Shown here in pieces: positions 24,229 to 35,938 of a stretch of DNA of 64,000 nucleotides; positions within the stretch are counted from its first letter, which is position 1, and each line of letters starts with the position of its first letter. Under the pieces are notes generated by a model. It was given only the letters and a program-made list of their open reading frames with translations. It searched no databases and had not been told where the DNA came from. The position numbers and the translations under genes were made by a program. This DNA is from Jacaranda mimosifolia (lineage: Eukaryota > Streptophyta > Magnoliopsida > Lamiales > Bignoniaceae), in contig CM032128.1 of assembly GCA_018894105.1 (NCBI GenBank), positions 25,649,001-25,713,000 on the forward strand, given 5' to 3'.

Positions 24229-24950
24229 TGTTTGGCTAAACTTATTTAAAACATCTTATAAGGTCCTACATCTTATAAGATATTTTTGGAGCTTATAAGA
24301 TGTTAGATCTTATTTTTAAAATAAGACATGAAGTGTTTGGATAAAATAAGATGTTGAAGCTTATAAGATGTTAATAATGGTAATTTTGTAATTAAAATGG
24401 TTAAAAATGAAGGTGCTTGTTAAGATCTTAGAAATAAGTTAGGATATCTTTACTTCTTTAAAAAGAGCTTATAAGCTCTTAACATCTTATTTTAGAATCT
24501 TATAAGTTCTTTCTTTAAAAAAATTACCAAACACTTTTTAGTAACTTATAAGCTCTTAAACATCTTATAAGATGTTTTAAAGAGCTTATAAGCTCCTCAA
24601 AACATCTTATAAGTTGTTTAAGAGCTTATAAGTTGATAAAAAAGTGTTTGGTAATTTAAAAAAAAAGAGAGCTTATAAGATCCTAAAATAAGATGTTAGA
24701 AGCTTATAAGCTCTTTTAAAAAAAATAAGGAAACCCCAACTTATTTTTGAGATCTTAACAAGCTTATTTATTTTTAAGCATTTTAATTACAAAATTGCCA
24801 TTATTAACATCTTATAAGCTTCAAAATCTTATTTTATCCAAACACTTCAACAATTTATTTTAAAAATAAGATCTAACATCTTATAAGTTCCAAAAATATC
24901 TTATAAGATGTAGGAGTTTATAAGATGTTTAAAATAAGTTTAGCCAAACA
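24229..24950. mobile_element. Long foldback (hairpin) element
   Basis: The left end TGTTTGGCTAAACTTATTTA and the right end are inverse copies, and complementarity runs almost throughout the 0.72 kb, with a midpoint near 24590. The sequence is made of repeated self-complementary words such as CTTATAAG, AACATCTTATAAG and AGAGCTTATAAGCTC, so each arm can also fold locally. The flanking bases do not give a clean TSD. It is a foldback-type MITE of unknown superfamily with no coding capacity. Confidence 0.8.
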
Positions 24951-25067
24951 AGTTAGGGGAGTGGCGTTTGGCCCAACATCCTACTAGCTCCATCTCCATG
25001 AATTTCACTTTGACGTAAACTTAATAACCACATTTGTAAATCCGCCTAGCTACTAATTGGGTTTAGT

Positions 25068-26582
25068 TAAGGGTGGCAAATGGGTGGGTTGAGTTGGGTA
25101 TGGTTTGGGCTCAATCGAGTTGGGTTCAATATGGGTGGGCTCAATATGGGTTTTAAGTAGGTGGGTTGAAAATGGTTTGGGTTGGGTTGAACATGGGTTG
25201 GGTTGGGTTGAAAATGGGTCCAAATGAAAAAAAAAAATATTTTACTTAATCAAAAAAAGTAATTCAAAAATAATAGTAATATTAATATATCTTTCATATC
25301 TTATATTCAATATGAAATTTTACAGTATAATGGAAGATTTATTAAATTATATATTTATTTTATTAATTTTTCATATGTAATTATATTCATAATTAATTAC
25401 AATTTTAGTAGTTATTTTGTAAAGAAAATTGATCATTTTGAAGAAAATGACACCATTATCACACATAGGGGTGGGCGTTTTGATCGGATGATTTAGGAAC
25501 CGACAATATCCGATCGAGTCGAATTTTTCTTATTTTAAAAAAATTGCGGGTGGGGTACCCAATACTCGACTAAAATTTCTGGTTGGTAGGAAGTCCTACC
25601 CGATTGGGTAGTTTGGGTACCCGACTTTAATTTGTATATAAATAATATATATTATGTATAATATATATAATAATGATCCTTTATAGTTATGTTTATATAT
25701 TATATATTTAATATATATCTATATATATTAAATATATAAAATACTTATTATATATATACCATATATATATATATGAAAGAGGCCAAAGTTTAGCCGCTGT
25801 TAACAGTGGCCAAACTTTGGCCTTGGCCTCTGTTAGTCAGAGGTCTAACAGAGGCCAACGTTCAATTTTTTTTTATTTATTTTTTATTTTAAAATTTTTA
25901 AATAGTATTTAGTGTCGGATATTCGAAATGTCGGGTACTCGACAATTCTAGGTTGGTGTGGGGTAGTTAAAATTACTATCCAAAAAATTGGGTACTCAAT
26001 CCGAACTACCTGATGCGAACGTCCATTCCTAAATTCACACCAATAAATGTATATTAAATTTTCAATAAATAATTTGTATAATTTTTATTTTTCAAGAATT
26101 AATATATATAAGTTGTATGTCAATCTTGCTGTTGACATGCAATATTAGTTAAGCAACAAATTAAATTTAGAATTTGTTTTTAATTAGCAGATACAATATT
26201 TATTCCTATGATCACTTTCATATATTATTCATATATTAAAATTTATATTTTGAGAAAAATTCAAGACAACTAACCTAAGTCCAAGATGATTATTTCAATT
26301 TAAATATTATTAATGATCCAAAATTACGAGACTTTGACAAAATTGAGAAAATAAAAATAATATAAATTTGTTATTATTAATTTGAAGTTATTTTTTAATT
26401 TGTTAAATTAATTGCTTGAACCCATTTTTAATTCACTTAAACCCACATTGAACAAAAACCAAATACAATCCACCACAACCCAACCCACCTCAACCCATTT
26501 TCAAAATTTTGGGACCCAACCGAACCCAAAACCATGTGGATTGGGTTGGACCCATGGTTTACAACCCATTTTGCCACCCCTA
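25068..26582. mobile_element. hAT-type non-autonomous element
   Basis: The ends are TAAGGGTGGCAAA and, inverted, TAGGGGTGGCAAA. They are flanked by perfect 8-bp TSDs GGTTTAGT at 25060-25067 and 26583-26590. The TSD length and TAGGGGTG-like termini fit the hAT superfamily. The subterminal regions are crowded with GGGTTGGGTTGA/ATGGGTTGG words on the left and their complements (CAACCCAACCCA) on the right, likely transposase-binding repeats. There is no transposase. It contains a smaller hAT-like element at 25466-26031. Confidence 0.9.
25466..26031. mobile_element. hAT-like MITE nested in hAT element
   Basis: The left end is TAGGGGTGGGCGTTTTGATC and the right end inverted is TAGGAATGGACGTTCGCATC, sharing most positions. 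The flanking 8-mers (atcacaca, aattcaca) agree at five positions, so the TSD is degraded. Words such as CGGGTACCCGA and GGGTACTCGA recur near both ends. A palindromic block of GGCCAAAGTTT/AAACTTTGGCC words lies at 25780-25860. Confidence 0.65.
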
Positions 26583-27039
26583 GGTTTAGTCGATTAATTT
26601 AGACCAGTAAGTTTCATGCCTGAAGGGGAATTTGTGTATTAAAGAACTGAGAGAAGCAAAATCTCATGACACATTTCCCATTAATTAATATATTCAATTA
26701 ACGTTGTATTTAAGCAGCAAAGTGAATGTTTGAATTAAATATTGAAGTCTAATTGTGGACATCATCAATTAAAACATAATTAAGTCTCATGAGTTCATTA
26801 AATATTTCTGTATTACGTGGTATGCAGAAAAGAACGACTTAATCAGAAGAATTCCTTGAAGCCGCCTTAATTACTTGCTGGTCGCATCTGTCATGCATGA
26901 AGAGTACCCTAAAATATTTTGATACTAAAATTTATCTATGTATATACATATTTATCTATTTACATGAAAGATGAAAAAAATGTAAAAGTGAAAAAAAAAA
27001 AAAAAAAGAAGAGTCTATGTGGTCGAGGGCATTTGAATT

Positions 27040-27180
27040 CTTAATTTCATCTCCTATTCCAAATCAATTTTCAATTTGTTGTATTTATGCCACTCATATA
27101 TGATTTTCAGTCAATTATCAATTCATGAAATTGAAATAATATAAAAAATAGAATAAAAAATGAAATAGAGGATATAAACA
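27040..27180. mobile_element. MITE-like repeat, copy 3 of 3
   Basis: This is a weaker copy of the family at 7545 and 23230. It has ATTTCATCTCCTATTCCAAAT at the left and AAATAGAATAAAAAATGAAAT at the right, with an ATATATGATTTTCAGTCAATT middle. The margins are partly self-complementary. Confidence 0.35.
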
Positions 27181-28015
27181 GAGTCAAGGAAAGAAGAAGA
27201 TTATTAGTGTTAAGTTAATGCTATATATAAATGTAGTCTCCAAATTTTGAGAACTGCAAAAGAGACCTCTTACTGTTTCTCCCGTGTGACTTGTTATACA
27301 TACATGTAACCATGTGACCATTTTTATTTCTTTGTGAAAATAAAAATTGATACATACATGTGATCATTTTTCTTTGTTACAAGGAAAAATATAAAAATTA
27401 TCATTAATTATGTTAAGAAAATTATTTGTTCACAATAAAGGTTTCCATAATTAGTTCAATCGTATTATGTTGAATTGTCAACTATATATTACCAATACAT
27501 TAATATATCATATGTATGAACCAAATAAGGCATAACTCATTATTAGTGATAATATTTGTTTCTAATTTACATATGTCACTAAATATTAAAAGCGACAACT
27601 AAATTACTATATATTTATCATTAGTTATTATTAATAGTGATAATTTAAAAATAAAATTTAATTTGTCACTATTAAATTTTATAAAATTTATTATCTGTAG
27701 TAAAATAAAAATATTATTATTTAATATTTATCAATAGTGATAAATTTTATATTGTTACTTACGTTTTATCACTAACAATATATATTTTTTATATTGCGTA
27801 TGATTAATAAATACAAATTTTATATATTGTCACTTATGGGTTTGAAAAATTCTATGCGAGATCTTTATTAATTTGATAGAAACAAGAGAGTTAAGAAGAG
27901 ATAAATCTATTAATTTCTACTTGTCACCATTTTCGCGGACTCTTTCCCTCGCCAAATCCATCTATCCATGACCATCAATTCATGCACATGACTTTTACTA
28001 ATTTTGAAAAATTCC

Positions 28016-28061
28016 ATCATCATCACCATCCACATCATCATCATCATCATCATCATCATGA
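28016..28061 (+). repeat. (CAT)n microsatellite
   Basis: This is a tract of mostly perfect CAT units, with CACCATCCA interruptions near the left side. It creates an artificial Met-rich frame on the minus strand and an Ile-rich frame on the plus strand. I treat neither as a gene. Confidence 0.9.
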
Positions 28062-31000
28062 TTTTGGTGATAAAGAGCAGCATTGCAGGCATGTGTGGGC
28101 CGTGGGCGCGCAATAAAAACGACGCACTTAGGCGCACGAACTTAATGCTTCCACGGCGTCCCCAAACTTCCCAGCTTGCACGTAAGTGATCTTAATCATG
28201 AACCATTCAGAAACATGCAACTAATTCCACATAATTGATAATATAAATTCCACTAAATTTTAAATTAAAAATAAAAAAATATTTTCATGCTATGTTTATC
28301 GGAATAGAAGGTTTTATAATTAAAAAATAAAAAGAATAAAATATAAAATAATAGTAGGTGTGTTAGGAAATAATAATGATGTGTGTATACTTGTGTACAA
28401 AAATTATAAATCTAAGGATCAAAGTTTAATTTAACATATGCAAATATTCAACATATTTATTCTAGGTGTGCAAAGTTTAAAATTTAATATCTAAAAAGCC
28501 TTTTGCATACATATATGAACAATCAATAAAATAAGAAAGTAAGAGATCCTACTTGAATGCATCAAATGTAACAATGGAAAAACTTGAGTTGAGGCTATTG
28601 ATCCAACAACATCTTTAAGGCTTTATTTGTCCCTTTATGGTGCCGAAAGTTACTGACAAACAACCTCCCGAGATACAATAACTCTTCTCGATCGATCAAA
28701 GGTAGCACTCCAATTAACTAGAATGATCCAAATTGACTTGAAACTCTTTTATGGAATGGATAGTGAGGTGAAAGTGCTTATTGTAGTACTCAAACAAATG
28801 CTAGTATACTTTTTTCTTCTCTTATTTTGGTTGGTTCTAAACACTCTAATTTATAATTGTACAATGCAACTTCGTTGAAGAGACATAATTCTTTATTAAA
28901 GATCATAATTTTTCTTTTAAAGACACAACTACAAGAAAAAATCCCGTCACTCACTCTTTTAATGAAAAGTCACAGATCCACTAAAGAGTTAGGAGTTTAA
29001 GTCATAGCTCTAACTTTTGAGCTAACTTTTTTTATAGGGATATGTCCATTGGAGCATACTAAAAATAAATTTTAATTATTTTATTTACACCTTTGTATCC
29101 TTTTTTTTAGTATGAATATACTCATTCTACCAACTAAAATGTTCTTAATTTAATTCTCACTTTAAACTTAATTTTCTTATTCAATTATTTAATTTTTCCA
29201 TATAAATATCCCAAAATTTTACAAGGTATGGTAATTTAAGTATAGAAGCAAGAGAACAATAATTATATGATGGCAAAATATATGCATAGAATATGTAAGT
29301 GCAATAAAGGTATCTTAATCTTGTAATGAATTAAATTTATAGGAAGAGATTTTGTAATTATAGTACTTGATTTGGTGTTTATGGAACACCTATTAATTTT
29401 TAAAGTTATTTAATGAGATAAAAATATATGATTATGAATATTGAAATTAAAATTCAACCTGCAATTTTGGATTAACACAATATGATGTTTTAATTATAAT
29501 AAATAAGTTGGTAATACTAACGTGAAATGAAAATAAGTCAATTAATTAATAATCAACGAAAATTTTTAATCAAATTAAAAAATTCAAAATTTTAGCTAAA
29601 AATTTAGTATTTGATCAAAATTGTACAATTACATAATAATACGTATAGGTAACTAATTATATTTATAAGACATTGTATATGTGGTACTTAATTTAAAAGT
29701 TATTTTATTTTAATAATTTTAATTTTCTAATTTTTTTCTATATCTCTTTGTTTGCCTTCATTACTTCATTCTTCGGATTATCTTTTATTGTTTGGTTTTA
29801 CTGTTCATTATTTAGATTTTCTTTTTGTTCAATTTTTTTTTTCCTATATGATGAAAGGAATTTTTGGATTTTAAGACTATACTTTTTTCCCTAGCCATTG
29901 ATAAAATTTATCATTTAATTTTTATTTTAATTTTAATTTTGAAACCTTTAATATCTTTTTACTCGTTGTTCTGTTCCAATTTGTAGATTCATTTGTTTAA
30001 TTTTGTTTTACATTTTAAAATTCTCTTTTAATTCATCTAATTTTTATCACTTTGTAAGATGAGAGATATTTATTAATCTTAGCATTTTTATAATGTCTTT
30101 CAATATAATAGCAATATTTTTCACTTTAGTCATTGAAAAAATCAGTCATTTAGTTTATTTTCGTTTAAATTATTACACATTTTTATAGCGCTTTTTCATT
30201 ATCTCATACAAGTTTTATTTCCATTTATTTAATTTTGCTTCTTATCTTCTTGTATATCTCATTTTATAATTTTAACATGGGATATATTCATTGGTTTTAA
30301 ATTTTATAATTTTTATCATGCTTTGGATATTTATAATTTTAAAAGTCCATCATCTAGTTTAATTTTTATTCATACAATGTTATTATGTATATGTATAATA
30401 TGTCTAATTCGAATTTTTTTAGAAAAAAGTTTGTATACTACTCCATTAGTGTATATTATTAATAAATATTTTAAGTCTCTTGATCTTATGAAAAAATTGT
30501 TAAGATGGTTATGCATATCAATAATAGTAAATAGATCTGTTGATTTTTTAGGTTAGAACAATGGGCTTAAGTTAATTCATTAAAATTATATATATTTAGT
30601 CTTATTTCTTTTTATTTATTTAAATTTGAATTTTACTTAAAAGGTTAACAACTGTTGCACTTTTTTCATTATTTCTTTTTCTGTATTAACCGTTTGTGTT
30701 TTACAATATGAAAACTCAGTTATATTTATGTAACATTTGGTCAATAAATATAAAAATTCATCTTCTCCCTGTTTTCTTTTTTCATTTTAATGTTTTCCTT
30801 CCTTTTAACCTATATTCTAAAAATCAATTAAAGATAATTATTTCATCAATCTACTTAGAATTTTTAAATTTCTTGTCTTTACAAATTTTTTTTCTAGACT
30901 TAGTCAATATTTTAAGTAAATATTAAAATAATACATATTTTTCTAAACTTACTTTTAGCATATTATTTAATAATTTACATTTTGAGCGTTTAAGATAATA

Positions 31001-31537
31001 TATGCATGGTGGTCACCATATTTTCAATTTAAACTAATCCTAAAATTTTGCAATTTTAATCATTTCCAACCATCTTTGACCCATTAATCTGTGTTATTTT
31101 TAAGTCTGTTTTCATTTTTAACTAGTGATCGTTGCACATGATCCTCGCGTATGTAAATACTTTTTGAATTTTATGTAATTTGTCTTCATATTTATCCTTT
31201 AATATAATAAAGTACATATACTTTAAATACTTAGCTAATTAAAGTCACCAATCAAAGTTGAATAAAATTTATACTAAACCTTTTCAAGTCATACCAATAT
31301 CTACATATTAACTAAAAGAATCTTCTCTTTCTCAACCAAATGGACCTTCTATTTTTAAGTTCCAGGATGGTCTCAACCCCTTTTAACTTTCAAGCACTTT
31401 AGTAAATAAATCCACCCAATATTTTTATCTAAAAAGCAAAAAAGAATGAGAAAATTCTTGACCAACAAAAAATAAAGCATGGAACTATAAAAATTATTCA
31501 ATTGTAAATAAACGCACTTCAATATCACCAACTTAAG

Positions 31538-32233
31538 TGTGAGAATTTTGGTAAAACAACATACCCATTTGAGGACTTAATTTTGACTCAATAATTGAGG
31601 ATGTTACTTAGTGAAAGTTTTAAATTATTAGATTATTTGAACTTCTCATATAGGAGATGTTCATTGAGTTCTTATTTACCAAAATTCATTGAGATTTGAA
31701 TGAGAAAATTGAAGTTAAAGTTAATGGGTTATAAGAAGAGTATAGGAAGGATAAGAAACTAAGGGAATGGTAAAAGAGGCCACCCCACATTGGAAAAGTA
31801 AGCTAGTATATTTTAGCTTGGGTCTTGACTAAGGGGTTAGACCCCTTTGGGGGTTACCCAAGTATTTGGAGGGGGGAGGACTTATACGAGTGTAGGTTTG
31901 ATTTCATGAACCACATGTTCACGCCGCCTATTCTGCGTGGGTACACTCATGACTTAATTTTTTAGAACGAATTTAATTAAAATAACGATGCAGGTTGTTA
32001 TTTAAATTTATTAAATGTTACCCTCTAGAATTTGTTCTAATAGTCATAGTTCTTCAGATTTTATTTCAAACTATTCCAGAAAATTACAAAAAATTAAAAA
32101 AGGTATATCTCCTTTGTCAATAGGTGCCAATAGTGTCTCTTGGAGCTGATTAGACATAAATAATGTCTTTTAATTCAAAATTTTATCTCTTCATATGTAG
32201 CTGCAACCTTGCATAGAATCATGACACAACCTA
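31538..32233 (+). repeat. Copia 5' LTR, first part
   Basis: It starts TGTGAGAATTTTGGTAAAAC and matches 53260 onward, including the TCAATAATTGAGGATGTTA, GAGGCCACCCCACATTGG and GTGTCTCTTGGAGCTGATTA blocks. It is interrupted at 32233 by the solo LTR, just upstream of its TATA box. Confidence 0.9.
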
Positions 32234-35200
32234 TGTAGCACCCCCTCTCGGGATAACCCATAAACTGAGATGCCACTTCGATTCAAACTTAAATTATAAC
32301 CCATAAACAATCAATAAGCCTATATGAATTTTTCCAAAATTTATCAGAGATAGCAATATACTTCAACTTAATCAAACTTCGACACAAGTACTATATACAT
32401 GCCATAGATGATTCCATTAGCGTTCAATATAATATATACATACTGCCGATATTTAATTCAGACCTAACATATTACAACATCTTTTAAGTTATACAAAATG
32501 TCCAAGGGTACTCATAAGCATTTACAAACATCTTTTCTGTTACAAAATATGTTTATCGATCCAAACCTGGAGTTCAAGCTCATCACTCAGTCCTGTTTGG
32601 GAAAATTAAGATAGTATAAGAGGGTAAGTCCAAAGGACTTAGTTAGTAATAATCGTAATCATAAGCATTAGGGATCTATCGATGAAGAATCAACTCAACA
32701 TATCATAATTTAACAGTCATAACAAGAACATATCAGATACAAATAACATTTTTAGCAAACAGGAATCTTTCCTTCTTTATTGCTCTATGAACAATTTACA
32801 AACAATCGGATATAGTCTAAACAAAACAATTTCGAGTAACATATGCCGTCCAAGAAATCAAAGCAGGACAAACATATCAAATTCTCCTTACACCAGTTAG
32901 TTAGTCAGTCAATCAGATAGTCAGTCAGTCAGTCAATCAGTCAATTAGTCAGTCAGTCAGTCAGTTAATCGATCAGTCAGTCAGTCAATCAATCAGTCAA
33001 TCAGTCAGTCAGACATATCAGCACGTCCGGAGCATAATAGCTGGGAATAACTTAACGGTACATATTGAGCTCAACAGTTGGGATCAACTTATCAGCACAT
33101 CCCGAGCTCAATAGCTGGGATCAACTTATCCCAATCAGTCAGTCACTCTTACCAAAGCGTGACAGCTTGGTACATAGCAGATGCCCATACGATCCGCAGG
33201 GCGCATTGCTGATGCCTTGGGGGAGATCCTGAACGCATTGTTGATGCCTAAGAAGACCGCTTAGTGTATCATTGACACCCAAGCCGGCTACTTGGCCTGT
33301 CCTAGGTATCCAAGCATTTCACTAGGATTGGCACTTGACTCAATAATTCTCTGTTCATACAACAAGTATCAATTAACAGTTTGTCGACAAGGCGAAACAA
33401 TAACGGCTAGTAGTTTTGAATAAGCCAACATGGCCATATAATGATGTATGGATAAACAAGTGTGCCGGCAAGGTGACAGATAACAATTCATAATTGTAAC
33501 ACGTAACAGGATAACAACATGTAACAGAACGGGAACAAGTATAGTAACATATAACAACAGGAAGTTATGGGCACCAGAATAGACATGACACTCTTATCAA
33601 AGCAAATCAAGAAATAATCCCCACAGGGGTACACATCAATTAATAGACAATGAACGATATCTCAAGAAATTACATAGTTTAATAACCAAGAGCAGGTATA
33701 GTACAAAAACATGTTTAACCCTCTAAGGGGTTTTTCCCACAAGAACAAATAGGAGTAAACAATGCCAGATTGGCAAACCCTTACCTCCGTAGCCTCAGAA
33801 AATGTAACCACAGTCACTAGTCTACTGGTCAGTGGGACCCACTTCTTTGTCACCTAACTAAAAGATTAAATCCACAGTCAAAATCCTTTTTCAACTTTAA
33901 TAACATTCAATAATTACAATATTACTATTAACAGTTTAAAATCAATAACTATCGCTTAATACGGTAGTTTAGGGTTCGTTCGGTACTTATCGTTATGGAA
34001 TGTGCCAAATATGATGTTATTATAGAAATAATCACGGGGTTCATATCGATTCCAATGAAGGAATGTAATCTGGCCTTTAATTTCATATTTAACCTCATAA
34101 CATTATCCCAAGTCAATAATAACAATCTAATCATCTTAAATAACCCAATTATTGCTACTTAGGTCTCAAATCCTTAAAATTAAGGTCTAATCCTTTAATT
34201 AACTCGATTAACCTAAAATTATCATATAATAATTACAAATTCAGGTCCACTAATACATATAATCGCATATGCATGGTCCATATATCCAAAACCTATATTA
34301 AATGCTTTCATCTCTTAACAATATACAAGATTAGATAGAAAACAAATGATACAAATCATTAACCCCAACTCAAGTTTTGACCCAAGATATCCCAATCAAA
34401 ACTCCGAAATCACAAACTAAGGACACGCTTATGATTGTTGCGATGAGGTGAAGATTCTGCCTTAGCTCTACCGCCGCGCTGTCGACTGCTGGAGATAGTC
34501 ACCACCACAGCAAAAAGGTGTGCCTCAGCTTACCCAATACAACGCCCAGGTTAATTTTAACTTTCGCCGCTGAATTGGAGGTCAATTGTAGCCCTAAAGC
34601 TGCTGCAACACCACACTGCCGCCGCGCCTAATTCTCCTTTGCTGCCGGGCGATTCACTAAATTAGAGATATCCCAATGTTCCTTGAGCTAAGAGTAATAG
34701 AACCCACTATTCACAACCAAGGTTCAGTCCTTGGAGACGAGAGACCCATCACCACCATGGCCAAAACTTTGAGCTCCGATTCTCGGCGATTCACCAATAG
34801 TTTCAAGCTGCATGTGGTATTGTTGGGTTGCTGGTAAGGTGAGGAAGGTGTTGGTTGGTTTTCTTTTCTGTTCTGAGCTGTTACTGACGAGGGTCGCTGG
34901 AAGAGGAGGGAAGGGTACGCAGGGGAGAAGATGAAGAAAATGAGGGGTGAAAATGCTATATATAAGATATTTTTTGGAAATTAGAAATTGGCCCCCAAAA
35001 GTTTATCCCAGTCTTCAATCAAGTCTTCAAAAGTTCTTCCATCTTCAATTTCAGTCCCCAACCTTCTTAGTGCCTCACTTTCACCTAGTTGACCCAAAAT
35101 AATCGCACTTTGACCCACAAAACTTAAAATGTGATCCAATTAAGTCTTCTTAAATTGCAATTTGACCCCCAAAACTTTCAATTTCCATGCGATTAAGTCC

Positions 35201-35295
35201 TTCTTATTTATTTTTCGAGCCCTAAAATTCGACCAACCAATATCTTGATTTTTAAATCCTTATTTTCTCCAAATACTAAATTCAGGGGTGTCACA
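32234..35295 (-). mobile_element. Gypsy-type solo LTR in copia LTR
   Basis: This is a 3.06-kb segment with TG and CA ends (plus strand TGTAGCACCCCCTCTCGGG to GGGGTGTCACA). It has perfect 5-bp TSDs ACCTA at 32229-32233 and 35296-35300. It shares its end and the AGAGGGTAAGTCC-AAGGACTTAG motif (about 32620) with the gypsy LTRs at 14707 and 19387, so it is the same broad family on the same strand. No internal domain follows, as expected after LTR-LTR recombination. The uninterrupted 3' copia LTR (CACAACTTATAAGTCGGAG, 54001) shows the empty site. Confidence 0.9.
32897..33015 (+). repeat. Degenerate (CAGT)n microsatellite
   Basis: This is a run of CAGT/CAAT tetranucleotides (for example AGTCAGTCAGTCAATCAGTC) inside the solo LTR. 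It is absent from the two gypsy LTRs at 14.7 and 19.4 kb, so it probably expanded in this LTR lineage. Confidence 0.85.
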
Positions 35296-35744
35296 ACCTA
35301 TAAATAGGAGTGCCTAGAACCATCCCAAACCACTGAAATTGGAGCATACATACTAGCATTTTGTCTCACTACACTACACACTAAGTACACTATCCATTAA
35401 AAATGGAGTTCCAAGTCACTAGAGGTTCGCCAGTCTGTTTTATTGGAGTGCTACCTCAAATCGAAAGAAGCTGTTGTACTTTGCGAGGTTAATTGCTAGA
35501 GCCTTCTAGCACCATGTAAAGGATATAACTTTAAGGAGACTGTTAGAGCAACAGATCTCAACTTAGAAAACTTTATTTCTGTATTCAGCATTCAACAAGT
35601 AGGTTTTCTGTATACTTCTTTATTGTTTTACACTATTCAAGTATTAGTTCGTTTATATGCTTCTTGTTATTTTCTGTTTCTTTTGTGATCTTTAATTCCT
35701 TGCTGTCAGACTACAAAAAGTAAACACGTATCTATTTTCTATCA
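35296..35744 (+). repeat. Copia 5' LTR, second part, with TATA box
   Basis: It continues the LTR after the solo LTR and matches 54001-54199 and 59605-59859. A TATA box, CCTATAAATAG (35298-35308), overlaps the solo-LTR TSD. The 3' LTR has TTATAAGTC there. The end near 35744 (TATCA) is my best estimate, because the similarity to the 3' LTR fades at this point. Confidence 0.75.
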
Positions 35745-35867
35745 ATCTTAAGGTTATATTTTGTTTTGTTTGCTTGTGATTAATTAAGTTACAAAAAGTA
35801 AACACGTATTTATTTTCTATTAATCTTAAGGTTATATTTTGTTTTGTTTGCTTGTGATTAATTAAGT
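35712..35867 (+). repeat. 78-bp tandem duplication at LTR-leader junction
   Basis: Two copies of a 78-bp unit start TACAAAAAGTAAACACGTAT, at 35712 and 35790, with very few differences. The duplication spans the estimated LTR end and is absent at the 3' LTR, so it arose in this copy or its parent's leader. Confidence 0.9.
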
Positions 35868-35938
35868 TTCTGTCCAGTTAAATGTATGCCTAAAGTTTGT
35901 GTTAAAGAATAAATATACACTATTGCGCCAAAGTATCC

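Larger units (their letters stand above)
26591..31532. other. AT-rich intergenic stretch, no gene
   Basis: I see no domain-bearing frame on either strand. Listed separately are a MITE-like segment and a CAT microsatellite. From about 29690 to 31140 the plus strand is strongly T-rich with many TTTTCATT and TTTAATTTT words, which opens chance frames (30323-30556, 30696-30926) of Phe/Ile/Leu-rich composition. At 27530-27800 recurring AGTGATAA and GTCACTA words suggest a decayed CACTA-like or MITE remnant, but no ends are identifiable. Confidence 0.5.

Noticed and set aside
24220..24960. TSD for the foldback element
   Set aside because: The flanks actagaggg and agttagggg do not match well enough to assign a superfamily.
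27910..28189. Met-rich minus-strand frame and Ile-rich plus-strand frame
   Set aside because: Both come from the CAT microsatellite.
28930..29040. ACTACAAGAAAAA motif resembling a CACTA end
   Set aside because: No partner end, 3-bp TSD or subterminal array was found.
29690..31140. Strongly T-rich plus strand, possible non-coding RNA or Helitron
   Set aside because: No Helitron TC start, CTRR hairpin end, splice-bounded exon or domain could be found, so composition alone is not evidence.
32897..33015. CRISPR-like regular repeats
   Set aside because: These are contiguous tetranucleotide repeats without spacers, in a plant LTR.
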